NCBI GenBank assembly: GCA_016763095.1
Contig: JAESUK010000052.1
Span: 1-21,981 of the forward strand
Length of the DNA stretch: 21,981 bases
Direction of reading: 5' to 3'
Origin: Alphaproteobacteria bacterium
GTDB taxonomy: Bacteria; Pseudomonadota; Alphaproteobacteria; Micavibrionales; Micavibrionaceae
Both the position numbers and the translations under genes were made by a program. The notes under the pieces are model-generated. The model was not told where the DNA came from, did not search any database, and worked only from the letters and a program-made list of their open reading frames with translations. This document shows positions 1 to 7,723 of this stretch, piece by piece (the first letter of the stretch is position 1; every line of letters begins with the position of its first letter).

Positions 1-272
1 AAGGTGGAACATTCACTGTTACAAATGGTGGTGTGTTTGGTTCATTGATGGCAACACCAATCTTAAATGCGCCACAATCGGCAATTCTTGGTATGCATAA
101 AATTCAACAACGCCCAATGGTCATGGCTGATGGTTCTGTTGAGGCACGTCCAATGATGTATTTGGCACTTTCTTATGATCACCGTATTATTGATGGACGC
201 GAAAGTGTTTCCTTCCTTGTCCGTGTTAAGGAAGCATTGGAAGACCCTCAACGTCTCTTGCTTAATATCTAG
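1..272 (+). CDS. sucB: Dihydrolipoyllysine succinyltransferase, E2 of 2-oxoglutarate dehydrogenase (3' end)
   Basis: The reading frame is open from base 3 and stops with TAG at 270-272, so only the C-terminal ~89 residues of the catalytic domain are present. They carry the acyltransferase active-site motif DHRIIDG (His and Asp of the HxxxDG signature) and the family's closing pattern, in which VSFLVRVKEALEDPQRLLL ends the protein. The enzyme moves the succinyl group from lipoyl-lysine to CoA in the TCA cycle. The phrase GGVFGSLMATPILNAPQSAILGM fits succinyl-type E2 better than the pyruvate type, but the lipoyl and binding domains lie outside the window. It converges on the minus-strand deaminase gene; the 32-nt gap shows no clear terminator. 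Family assignment is firm, succinyl versus acetyl specificity is probable. Confidence 0.88.
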   Translation, partial: GGTFTVTNGGVFGSLMATPILNAPQSAILGMHKIQQRPMVMADGSVEARPMMYLALSYDHRIIDGRESVSFLVRVKEALEDPQRLLLNI

Positions 273-304
273 TACAAAACAGGTTCATTTAAATGGTTAT
301 GTCC

Positions 305-1645
305 CTATGACTGAGTAGGAATAAGCTCTGCTTGTTTTCCGTCATAGTGACTGCTTTCTTGTGATGAGAGGATAAGATCGGATAGAGGTGCCGTTGTGCC
401 GTCAATGTATTGAAATGTCGGCATACCATTATTTTGTTGTGTTAATTCAGATAGACGTTCAGTTTGGCGGTTTTTGAGGCCTTCCATTGCCATTTTTGCC
501 TTCCAAAGCAGGTGAGCTACGCTTGCTTCCTCAGGATCACCGTTAAAAATAACCTGAAGTGGGGATGATCCTGTGTTGTAATCAGCTGCAACTTGTTCAA
601 AAATTACAGCATTTTCTGTGCCAGGGAGTTCTTGATTTAGGGCGTCGACCAAAGTGCTCGTATAATCCTCAACAATTTTCATGTCTGATAAATTGTACCA
701 AAGGGCTTCTGAGTAGGCCATTGGTCCGATGTCACTGATATTTGTGTAAAGGCGCGCGCCTTCTAAGTTCCATGCTTCAAACTTACCTTCTTCATCGCGT
801 TGTTTCGCAGCCGCTTTGTAAAGTGCGCTGACAATCGCAGTTTTTTCAGGAGCGTTGATACCGTCTATGGAAGGATCTCTTTCATCAAGCCCAATACTCA
901 TAATATCGCCATTAGGGCGAACGATGATTGCAACGGGTTGTTCACCGGCCTGTTTGAAGAGGTTATTTACTTGCTCTGGAATGTCTGTGCTTTCGACCAA
1001 ATCAACGGCGTTGTAAACCAGTTCACCAGATTGAATTTGTGAGGATGTTATATCGTTTTCTTTTAAGGTGTTTTCAAGTCCAAGAAGCTTATCAGTGCTA
1101 TTTAATACTCCAAGCTCACTGATTGCGCGGAAGGTTTGATCATAAGGGGCATCATTAAAATCGGCGTCGCGTTTTGTTTGGTCATAGGTGGCTTTGAAAA
1201 CCACATGAAAATCCTTTTCACCAAGGAACCCTGCTTCAATAAGCTCATCAGCCAGCAGAACTTGCTTTGTCCGACAGCTTGGGCAACTTTCCCCGCTTGA
1301 AACTTGCACTATTTTCCAGTTTTCTAAACTGTGGTCTTTTAAAAAGTTGATAAGTTCACCGCGCTTTTGGGGTGAAAGGTTTTCGGCCTCTGCATGGGCA
1401 CTTGCTCGTCCTTTTGAAACAACAGCGTTTGAGTCTTCGGCTTCTTGTGCTGTTCCAACCAGAATATATTTGTTTTGATCTTCGTTGACGAGCCAGAGCT
1501 GAGCGCCAAAAGGACCACCCTTGCCATCATTTGCTGTGTTATAGGCAAAGAGATCACTTTGGTTGAGTAGAGTATCCCAAACGAGTTTGTTCCCTGGAAG
1601 CGTTGCATTAGCGGTTTGATAGCGAGGTGTTGTGAGGCGCGTCAT
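305..1645 (-). CDS. Two-domain deaminase-fold protein with inactive second domain
   Basis: 446 aa. The N-terminal half has the zinc signature of the cytidine/deoxycytidylate deaminase superfamily: H84-A-E86 (zinc ligand and proton-shuttling Glu), then C121-P-S-C124 as the CxxC ligand pair, with Ser in place of the usual Pro before the first Cys. GGPFGAQLWLV at about 43-53 resembles the first strand of the fold. A second copy of the fold seems to lie at about 235-330: A265-P-E267 stands where HAE should be, and G307-P-M-A310 where CPMC is expected, followed by EALW as in guanine/tRNA-type deaminases. That copy keeps Glu but has no zinc ligands. The substrate is unknown; a nucleoside, free base or modified base are all possible. 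Start ATG has AAGGA 8-9 nt upstream and lies 10 nt after ade, so the two are co-transcribed. The ~75 C-terminal residues match nothing I recognise. Confidence 0.7.
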   Translation of the reverse strand: MTRLTTPRYQTANATLPGNKLVWDTLLNQSDLFAYNTANDGKGGPFGAQLWLVNEDQNKYILVGTAQEAEDSNAVVSKGRASAHAEAENLSPQKRGELINFLKDHSLENWKIVQVSSGESCPSCRTKQVLLADELIEAGFLGEKDFHVVFKATYDQTKRDADFNDAPYDQTFRAISELGVLNSTDKLLGLENTLKENDITSSQIQSGELVYNAVDLVESTDIPEQVNNLFKQAGEQPVAIIVRPNGDIMSIGLDERDPSIDGINAPEKTAIVSALYKAAAKQRDEEGKFEAWNLEGARLYTNISDIGPMAYSEALWYNLSDMKIVEDYTSTLVDALNQELPGTENAVIFEQVAADYNTGSSPLQVIFNGDPEEASVAHLLWKAKMAMEGLKNRQTERLSELTQQNNGMPTFQYIDGTTAPLSDLILSSQESSHYDGKQAELIPTQS

Positions 1646-1655
1646 GTTTTATTCC

Positions 1656-3428
1656 TTAAACGAGGGTTGGCGAGAAGATGCCTTGTTGAGGGTTAAAGCG
1701 TGTAAGCCCTCGGTCGGTAATTTTTGCATCAGGCACAACCGCCAAAGGCAGGAAGCTTAGCATCATAATAGGGTCTTGCCAGTTTGAACCTAGTTTGTTC
1801 ACGCCCTTTTCCAATTGAATAAGGTCTTGAGCAATTTCTTTCAGATCCTGCTTGTCAGACATGAGCCCTGCGATAGGAAGGGCGAGGTCTTCGATGATTT
1901 CTCCGTTTAAGACAACGACTTTACCTCCACCCATTTGTGCGATGTGACGTACAGCAATCGCCATGTCTTCATCGCTTGCCCCAACGACGGTGATGTTGTG
2001 AGAGTCATGCCCAACGGATGAGGCTAGCGCGCCCTCCTTAATACCAAAGCCTTGTACAAAGCACTTCCCAATATTACCATTTCTTCCGTGACGTTCAAGA
2101 ACGGCTACCTTTAGAATATCGTTTTCAGGGTCAGCCATTAATGTGCCGTCTTGGTCGGTAGGAACGGTGAGTTGTTTGTATTCCGTTACAATTTGATCTT
2201 GAATCAGACCAATTCCGTCAACGGTGGAAGACGTTCCCTTTATCTCAAAATCACTTGCTGTGATCTCTTTTTGTAGTTTCACAGAGTTTAGTCCGATAGG
2301 TGCAACATGCATACGGTTATCAAAACTTTGTGTCGTTACTTGTTGCCCATTTTTATAGACAGAGTGAATATTGCATTCCCGTACATCGCCCTCCAAGAAG
2401 ACAATGTCTGCAAGGTGCCCTGCGGCGAGTAAGCCACGAGGTGCCCAGCCTTTAGGGTTTCCTTTGACCATGCCGAAATGATTGGCTGCTGACCATGTCG
2501 CGATACGGTATACGGAGGCTGTGTCAATGTCTGAGTCTTTGAGAAGTGTACGGATGACGTGATCAATATGACCTTCGCGTGCAATATCAACTGGATTACG
2601 GTCATCGGTACAGAGGCCTAAGAATGGGGATTGAAAGGGTGTTGCAAGTGAGCGGAGAATTTCAGCATCCTTACACACAGAGCCTTCACGAATAAAAACA
2701 TTGAGCCCATTTTCAAGTTTTTCTTTTGCATGCTCTAGGTTTGTATTTTCGTGGCAATTACGAATGCCACAGCACGCCATTGCATTCATCATTGCTGAGG
2801 TCACCCCCGCAGGCATGTGACCGTCAATATGGTTGTTGGAAAATCGCGCTAGTTTTTCAAGGGTGCTTGGGTCTTGATCCATTACGTCGCCGATGCTCAT
2901 GAACTCGGCTACACCGTATACATTTTTATGATCTATAAATTCAGCAAGATCAGCGGCATATAGTTCTGCGCCAGAGGTTTCAACTTTTGTGGCGGGTACA
3001 CAAGGGGATAGTCCGACCATCATATCCATCACCATATTTTCTGATGATTGTGTGAAGTAACTGAATGCTTTCTTGCCCATGACGTTAGCGATTTCGTGTG
3101 GGTCACAGAAGATGGTTGTTGTACCACTGAGGAGAGCGGCTTCATCAAACACTTGTGGTGTAACCATAGAGCTTTCAATGTGTGCGTGGCAATCTATGAA
3201 CCCTGGAACAGCGGTAAGCTTACCTTCCGCGTCATATGTTTCTATACCCTCAAGGTGATTTTCGTGAACAGATAAAATCATACCAGTATCACGGTCAATA
3301 TTGATATTTCCAAGACGGGTTTCGCCCGTGATAACGTTAAGGATATTAACGTTTTGAATTACAAAGTCGGCAGGTTGAATGCCGTTAGCGATGTTCACAA
3401 TTTTTTTAATTTCACTTTGATTTGGCAC
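1656..3428 (-). CDS. ade: Adenine deaminase
   Basis: 590 aa, the usual length for the amidohydrolase-type adenine deaminase that converts adenine to hypoxanthine and ammonia for purine salvage. The metal-binding H81-A-H83 motif sits in GFIDCHAHIESSM after the family's N-terminal beta-sandwich segment. FCDPHEIANVMG, the segment GHMPAG, CTDDRNP and the C-terminal VGHDSHNITVVG are all characteristic of the family. The start is GTG at 3426-3428, chosen because TAAGGA lies 8-9 nt upstream and the family N-terminus begins about there. The promoter at 3483-3511 precedes it and the 446-aa deaminase-fold gene follows 10 nt downstream, so these two form an operon. The three palindromes in the promoter suggest regulated expression, probably by purine supply; that last point is inference. 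Confidence 0.95.
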   Translation of the reverse strand: MPNQSEIKKIVNIANGIQPADFVIQNVNILNVITGETRLGNINIDRDTGMILSVHENHLEGIETYDAEGKLTAVPGFIDCHAHIESSMVTPQVFDEAALLSGTTTIFCDPHEIANVMGKKAFSYFTQSSENMVMDMMVGLSPCVPATKVETSGAELYAADLAEFIDHKNVYGVAEFMSIGDVMDQDPSTLEKLARFSNNHIDGHMPAGVTSAMMNAMACCGIRNCHENTNLEHAKEKLENGLNVFIREGSVCKDAEILRSLATPFQSPFLGLCTDDRNPVDIAREGHIDHVIRTLLKDSDIDTASVYRIATWSAANHFGMVKGNPKGWAPRGLLAAGHLADIVFLEGDVRECNIHSVYKNGQQVTTQSFDNRMHVAPIGLNSVKLQKEITASDFEIKGTSSTVDGIGLIQDQIVTEYKQLTVPTDQDGTLMADPENDILKVAVLERHGRNGNIGKCFVQGFGIKEGALASSVGHDSHNITVVGASDEDMAIAVRHIAQMGGGKVVVLNGEIIEDLALPIAGLMSDKQDLKEIAQDLIQLEKGVNKLGSNWQDPIMMLSFLPLAVVPDAKITDRGLTRFNPQQGIFSPTLV

Positions 3429-3470
3429 GTTGTTATTCCTTAGTTTTTATTAATTAAGTGTAAACGGCTG

Positions 3471-3488
3471 TATAGTCGCACGACTATA
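3471..3488. promoter_or_regulatory. Operator-like palindrome over the ade -10 and start site
   Basis: Perfect 8+2+8 inverted repeat: TATAGTCG, CA, CGACTATA. One arm contains the -10 hexamer and the other covers the predicted start of transcription, the position of a blocking repressor site. The regulator is not encoded in this window as far as I can see. Confidence 0.5.
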
Positions 3489-3511
3489 GTTATTGACCAT
3501 GTATAAGTCAA
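3483..3511 (-). promoter_or_regulatory. Sigma70-type promoter of the ade operon
   Basis: On the minus strand -35 TTGACT (3511-3506) and -10 TATAGT (3488-3483) are separated by exactly 17 bp, each matching the consensus at 5 of 6 positions. Transcription would start near 3476, giving a leader of about 48 nt before the GTG of ade. Three inverted repeats overlap or flank it (separate entries). Confidence 0.72.
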
Positions 3512-3514
3512 TAA
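3490..3514. promoter_or_regulatory. Inverted repeat across the -35 and spacer of the ade promoter
   Basis: Perfect 8-bp arms TTATTGAC (3490-3497) and GTCAATAA (3507-3514) around 9 nt. One arm contains the -35 hexamer. Pairing can be extended outward by several bases with wobbles, so a structure in RNA from an upstream start is an alternative to a protein site. Confidence 0.42.
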
Positions 3515-3524
3515 TTATGTTAAT

Positions 3525-3540
3525 ATAACAATGTTGTTAT
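3525..3540. promoter_or_regulatory. Third palindrome upstream of the ade promoter
   Basis: Perfect 7+2+7 inverted repeat ATAACAA, TG, TTGTTAT, centred about 55 bp upstream of the predicted transcription start, where activators or a second repressor dimer often bind. The arms differ from those of the other two palindromes. Confidence 0.4.
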
Positions 3541-3573
3541 CGTTGTGGGTATTCGCTGAAAAAAGTAGGGATC

Positions 3574-4536
3574 TTAAAATAAAAAGTCACAAGTTTCAAA
3601 GGTAAGAATTTTATTTTTCTCAAGAAGGTTTTTGGCTTTTATGGCTTCTTTGTTGCGTGCCCTGTATGGATCGCCAATAAGAATGTTTGTGATGCCTGCG
3701 CCAACCATGTTCACTTGTTCACGCGATGTTGGGATTTGTGAAATAAAGAGATAATCCGTTAAAACGGTATATCCTTTGCGTCGTGCTGCCATAAGTAGAC
3801 GGTTCATCGGCTCTTGGAGAAGGCTATATTTTTTCCCAGGGTTCATCATTGTCTCTATATCGACGTCATTTTGGATTGTGTACCCTACAACGGCGTGAAC
3901 GCGAGCAGTCATGCAAAAGGTGCTTCCCTCAGGTGTTTTGACCATGGCGGTTACAAATTTTCGATTATGGTAGTGACGCATCATATCGTAAAGTATTTGT
4001 GTGTACGCCCCTTTGGATTCTGGGCAAGGGTCTATCTGTATTGGGCTGTCTTCGCTTGCAACGTAACCTTTTGGCGGTTCGTAAATTGTTATGATTTTTT
4101 CTTTTTTGCGGTTTATTTCATAAACACTGATGCCAGCTTTTGCCGCAATTTCCATCGACATATTTTCAAAATGATTGCCACTTTCTTCCCAGAATTTTTT
4201 CTTAAATCCTTTGTGATCAATGTAGATCTTTTTGATGCCAGCTTCTGCGATGTTTTTGGCGCAGTTTGGACAGAAGGGGTCCGTGATACAGATGCTTGCC
4301 CCGTCAGTTTTTGGTGCTTTTAGCAGGGCAGCTGTCTCAGCATGAATTGTCGAAGAACTTTGCCCAATGCGGGTTTCTCTACCAATGGCTTTTTCTATCG
4401 TTTCTGGCCAATAGTTCGTTGCGGTGACACAGAAGTCGTCTCCAAAGACAGCAGAGGCGATTTTATATGTTGGATGCGGACTTGTATTTACGACATCCAC
4501 GGCGTCTTGCATGGCCTTAAAAGCTTTTTCTGTCAT
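3574..4536 (-). CDS. Tandem deaminase-fold protein, second copy degenerate
   Basis: 320 aa. The first domain has the superfamily zinc site H65-A-E67 and C89-P-N-C92, in the context DPFCPNCAKNIAEAGIKKIYI typical of dCMP/CMP-type deaminases. The second domain (about 175-300) repeats the layout without ligands: L240-Q-E242 replaces HAE and T270-S-R-E273 replaces CPNC, yet the flanks still align (LFIS...VNMVGAGITNILIGD against ICIT...KNIAEAGIKKIYIDH). This looks like an internal duplication whose C-terminal copy became structural. The ATG has AGAGGA about 9 nt upstream, inside the last codons of pheT, and only 5 nt separate the genes, so it is translated from the pheT message. The substrate is unknown; a nucleotide, base or tRNA target are all open. 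The deaminase fold is secure, the specific function is not. Confidence 0.75.
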   Translation of the reverse strand: MTEKAFKAMQDAVDVVNTSPHPTYKIASAVFGDDFCVTATNYWPETIEKAIGRETRIGQSSSTIHAETAALLKAPKTDGASICITDPFCPNCAKNIAEAGIKKIYIDHKGFKKKFWEESGNHFENMSMEIAAKAGISVYEINRKKEKIITIYEPPKGYVASEDSPIQIDPCPESKGAYTQILYDMMRHYHNRKFVTAMVKTPEGSTFCMTARVHAVVGYTIQNDVDIETMMNPGKKYSLLQEPMNRLLMAARRKGYTVLTDYLFISQIPTSREQVNMVGAGITNILIGDPYRARNKEAIKAKNLLEKNKILTFETCDFLF

Positions 4537-4541
4537 ATGGT

Positions 4542-6959
4542 TTATCCTCTGAGTATCCCGCCTGTTTTTTGTGCGACGGCATCGATTATTTTTTGTCCTA
4601 CACCTTCGATTTCCTTATCGGTGAGTGTCTGTTCAGTAGGTTGAAGCGTAATAGACAGCGCCACCGATTTTTTACCGTCTTCAATGTTTTTTCCAACATA
4701 GACATCAAAGATGTTGGCATCACTGATCAGTTTTTTATCGGCTGCTTTTGCCGCACGGATTAAAGTATTTGCTTCAACATGTTGATCTACGAGGAAAGCA
4801 AAGTCACGAGATATTGGTTGAAGTGTTGATGCTTTAAGTAGTGGTCGTGCTGTGCCTTTTTTTCTTAATTTTGGAATTTTTTCCAAGAAAATCTCAAACC
4901 CAACAACTTGTTCATCAATGCCTTTTTCGTCCAAAATTGCAGGATGAAGTTCTCCGAAAACGGCCAGAATATCTTTTCCTAAGCGGAGTGCGCCAGAGCG
5001 TCCTGGGTGGAAAAAGACTGGGACATCGTATGATATTTGTAAGTTTTTAACAGGTGCACCTGCACTTCGTAGTGCTTCAATCGCATCTGCTTTTGCATCG
5101 TAAATATCAACGGGGCGATTTGCCTCAGTACTACTCCAGTGCTTGTTTCCTGTTTTCCCAAATTTGAGACCCGTCGCAACCATTTCCTGACCATCTGGTT
5201 TGGATGATGTAAAGATTGGACCAACTTCAAAGAGTGCTGTGTTTGCAAAGCCCTTGTCAGTATTTTTCTTAGCTAAATCAAGCAAATTTCCAATGATGGT
5301 TGGGCGCATTTGTACAAGGTCTTGGCTTATCGGGTTTTTAATACTTAGAGCGCTTTTGCTTTGTCCGTGGCTAAGGTTATCATTTGCGCCAAAGATATCG
5401 GCTTGTGTGTCGCCCATAAATGACCATGTCACACATTCTTGGTAGCCACGTGAAGCAAGTGTAGCACGTGCCATACGTTGACGACGGAAGAGTGGTGTTT
5501 CTGCGATTGGTGCATCTGTTTCTGTACGTGTAACGGAGACTGATGGAATGTTGTCATAGCCAACAATACGGGCAATTTCTTCCACGATGTCGGCTTTTCC
5601 GTAGATGTCAGAACGGTATGATGGCGGTGTAATTGTCCATGTTCCGTTGTTGTCTTCAATCTTAAAGCCGAGATTTCCGAGAATTTCTTTTTGCTGTGGT
5701 GCATCAATTTTCATGCCAATCATTTTTTCGGAAAATTCTGGGGTGTATTTTACAATTGTGACAACGGTTGGAATAGCGCCAGCTTGTGTAACATCACTTG
5801 CCTCGCCACCGCAGAGATCAATGATCATGCGTGTTGCAATCTCAATGCCATCTATTGTGAAATCTGGATCAATTCCACGCTCGAAACGATAGCGGGCATC
5901 ACTCTCGATTTGGAGGGAGCGCCCTGTTTTTGCTGTTTTTGGCGGATCAAAGTATGCGCATTCTAGGAACACGTTTTGAGTTGTTTCTGTGCACCCCGTT
6001 TGTGTACCACCGATAATTCCTCCAAGACCCAATACACCACTGTCATCACATACGACAGTCATGAAGTTTTGGAGTTCGTATTTTGTGTCATTTAAGGCAT
6101 CAAGCGTTTCGCCAGATTTTGCCATGCGTACGTGAATATTGCCTTGTAGTTTGTCCGTATCAAAGACGTGTAATGGGCGCGCAAGGTCATGTGTAATATA
6201 GTTTGTAATATCAACAAGCGTTGAAATTGGGCGTAGACCAATGGCTGTTAAGCGATCTTGAAGCCATTGTGGTGAAGGTTCGTTTTTGACTCCCTTGATT
6301 GTGCGTCCAAGGAAGAGGGGGCATGCCTCAGTATCTTCAATGGTTACCGTTACAGTGCTTGGTCCACTACCCCTAATTGACTCTCTGTTCGGTTCTTTTA
6401 GTGTTCCAAGACCAGAGGCGGCTAGGTCACGTGCTACCCCGTAGACTCCTGTTGCGTCTGCACGGTTTGGGGTTATTGCAATGTCGATAATTGGATCGTT
6501 AAGTCCGTATATATCTGCCATTGGTGTACCCAATTCAAGGTCGTCTGATACTTCAATGATTCCGTCATGTTCATCGGAGAGAAGCATCTCTTTTTCTGAG
6601 ACCATCATGCCGTTTGATTCTTCGCCACGGATCTTTCCTTTTTTGAGTTTAAACTCAAGACCAGGGATATAGCTTCCAACAGGAGCAAAGAGTCCTTTCA
6701 TACCTGTGCGGGCATTTGGTGCACCACACACAACTTGTAGTTTCTCTTCACCTGTATTCACAGTGAGCAGTTTAAGGCGATCTGCGTTTGGATGCTGGAT
6801 TGCTTCTTCGATGAGAGCAACTTTAAATGGTGCATATATCTCACCGCGGTCTTCGACGCCTTCAAGCTCTAGCCCGATGCTTGTGAGCTTTGCGCAGATT
6901 TCTTCAAGAGATGCTGTTGTTTCGAGATAGTCGTTTAACCAAGAGAGTGTGAATTTCAT
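4542..6959 (-). CDS. pheT: Phenylalanine--tRNA ligase beta subunit
   Basis: 805 aa, normal for bacterial PheT. Order seen: N-terminal MKFTLSWLNDYL, a tRNA-binding (EMAP/OB) domain at about 40-150 with HPNADRLKLLTVNTG and VVCGAPN, the B3/B4 editing region with ITPNRADATGVYGVARDLAA, B5 with YRSDIYGKADIVEEIARIVGYDNIP, and the C-terminal ferredoxin-like anticodon-binding domain ending in LQPTEQTLTDKEIE. With PheS it forms the heterotetramer that charges tRNA-Phe. PheS is not next to it: the gene upstream is an unrelated anchored protein behind its own terminator. No clear Shine-Dalgarno sequence precedes the ATG. The downstream deaminase-fold gene is coupled to it. Confidence 0.97.
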   Translation of the reverse strand: MKFTLSWLNDYLETTASLEEICAKLTSIGLELEGVEDRGEIYAPFKVALIEEAIQHPNADRLKLLTVNTGEEKLQVVCGAPNARTGMKGLFAPVGSYIPGLEFKLKKGKIRGEESNGMMVSEKEMLLSDEHDGIIEVSDDLELGTPMADIYGLNDPIIDIAITPNRADATGVYGVARDLAASGLGTLKEPNRESIRGSGPSTVTVTIEDTEACPLFLGRTIKGVKNEPSPQWLQDRLTAIGLRPISTLVDITNYITHDLARPLHVFDTDKLQGNIHVRMAKSGETLDALNDTKYELQNFMTVVCDDSGVLGLGGIIGGTQTGCTETTQNVFLECAYFDPPKTAKTGRSLQIESDARYRFERGIDPDFTIDGIEIATRMIIDLCGGEASDVTQAGAIPTVVTIVKYTPEFSEKMIGMKIDAPQQKEILGNLGFKIEDNNGTWTITPPSYRSDIYGKADIVEEIARIVGYDNIPSVSVTRTETDAPIAETPLFRRQRMARATLASRGYQECVTWSFMGDTQADIFGANDNLSHGQSKSALSIKNPISQDLVQMRPTIIGNLLDLAKKNTDKGFANTALFEVGPIFTSSKPDGQEMVATGLKFGKTGNKHWSSTEANRPVDIYDAKADAIEALRSAGAPVKNLQISYDVPVFFHPGRSGALRLGKDILAVFGELHPAILDEKGIDEQVVGFEIFLEKIPKLRKKGTARPLLKASTLQPISRDFAFLVDQHVEANTLIRAAKAADKKLISDANIFDVYVGKNIEDGKKSVALSITLQPTEQTLTDKEIEGVGQKIIDAVAQKTGGILRG

Positions 6960-6980
6960 AACTGCTTTGTCTATTTTAAG

Positions 6981-7012
6981 TTTATGTTTAAGTCTTAATT
7001 TTTAAACATAAA
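6981..7012. repeat. AT-rich inverted repeat in the pheT leader
   Basis: Perfect 11-bp arms TTTATGTTTAA (6981-6991) and TTAAACATAAA (7002-7012) around 10 nt, 21 bp upstream of the pheT start. No U-tract follows, so it is not an intrinsic terminator. It could be an operator or an mRNA hairpin near the ribosome-binding region, which otherwise lacks a good Shine-Dalgarno sequence. Confidence 0.5.
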
Positions 7013-7067
7013 ATGCCTCAGAGTCACGAGGAAAGTCGTGTGTAGTGTAAAGTTATATAATCACAAC

Positions 7068-7091
7068 AAAAAAGGAGCCAAAAGGCTCCTT
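7068..7091 (-). terminator. Intrinsic terminator of the 167-aa anchored-protein gene
   Basis: Stem AAGGAGCC (7072-7079), loop AAAA, GGCTCCTT (7084-7091). Read on the minus strand it is followed by a T run (A run at 7068-7073 on plus). It lies 27 nt past the stop of the 167-aa gene and separates it from pheT. Confidence 0.9.
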
Positions 7092-7117
7092 CTTATCAGG
7101 GAGTATTGTTATTCTTA

Positions 7118-7621
7118 TTAGTTCTTAGCAAGCATCGCGTAACCAAGTTCACAACTTGTTTGATCTCTAACAACGCCGTTCATAATTAGCTCTGGGCAAG
7201 ATGCGTCAGATGTTACAATTTTTCCAACAGCGTGGAATTCGGCACTTGGCATGATTTTACTTAGGCGAGCGCTTTCTTCACGAGCAAGAGCCCTTGTTTG
7301 CAAAGAAGCTACTTGCATATCGCCATTATCGTTAGATGTTGATGCGTAAGATGTCTTGCGTGTAGAAGGTGTTACTCCAACGAGTTGTTGAAGGGATGTG
7401 TCTTTTGCGTTCATGATATCAACGCCTTGCTCAATTTTTTGACCAGCGAAATTTACGATGTGATCTGTTACATCAAAGTTCTTTTCTGCTGCGATAAATG
7501 TCATACCACCGGCAATGAATATTGCGCCTGTATAGAAGGCTTTCTTAGCTGTTGCTCTTGCGGGGGCTGTTTTCGTTGCGATTGTGTCGCGTGTCTTTGG
7601 GAATAACCATGGTGCAATCAT
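7118..7621 (-). CDS. Membrane-anchored protein of unknown function
   Basis: 167 aa from the ATG at 7619-7621, chosen over an upstream in-frame start at 7690 because AAAAAGGAA lies 8 nt before it. A basic N-terminus (KTRDTIATKTAPARATAKK) precedes one hydrophobic segment at about 28-46 (AFYTGAIFIAGGMTFIAAE), so it is probably a single-pass inner-membrane protein. The C-terminal ~120 residues would be periplasmic by the positive-inside rule and hold two Cys (in ASCPEL and TSCELG) that could form a disulfide. The middle is rich in Ser and Thr and probably disordered. It has its own terminator. I do not recognise a family. The neighbours pleD-divK-eipB suggest but do not show an envelope or cell-cycle role. 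Confidence 0.72.
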   Translation of the reverse strand: MIAPWLFPKTRDTIATKTAPARATAKKAFYTGAIFIAGGMTFIAAEKNFDVTDHIVNFAGQKIEQGVDIMNAKDTSLQQLVGVTPSTRKTSYASTSNDNGDMQVASLQTRALAREESARLSKIMPSAEFHAVGKIVTSDASCPELIMNGVVRDQTSCELGYAMLAKN

Positions 7622-7723
7622 AACTTGTGTTCCTTTTTCCATATATAAAACTATGAGCAGGGTTATCTCATGTATAGAAAGAGAATGCAAGATATATTTT
7701 TATGTAAACTAAATAAAGTTTAA

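Noticed and set aside
6960..7067. Phe leader peptide with attenuator before pheT
   Set aside because: No short frame rich in Phe codons and no terminator close to pheT on this strand; the inverted repeat lacks a U-tract.
7622..7690. Earlier start for the 167-aa anchored protein
   Set aside because: The ATG at 7621 has a proper ribosome-binding site and gives a basic N-terminus before the membrane helix; the longer form has neither advantage.
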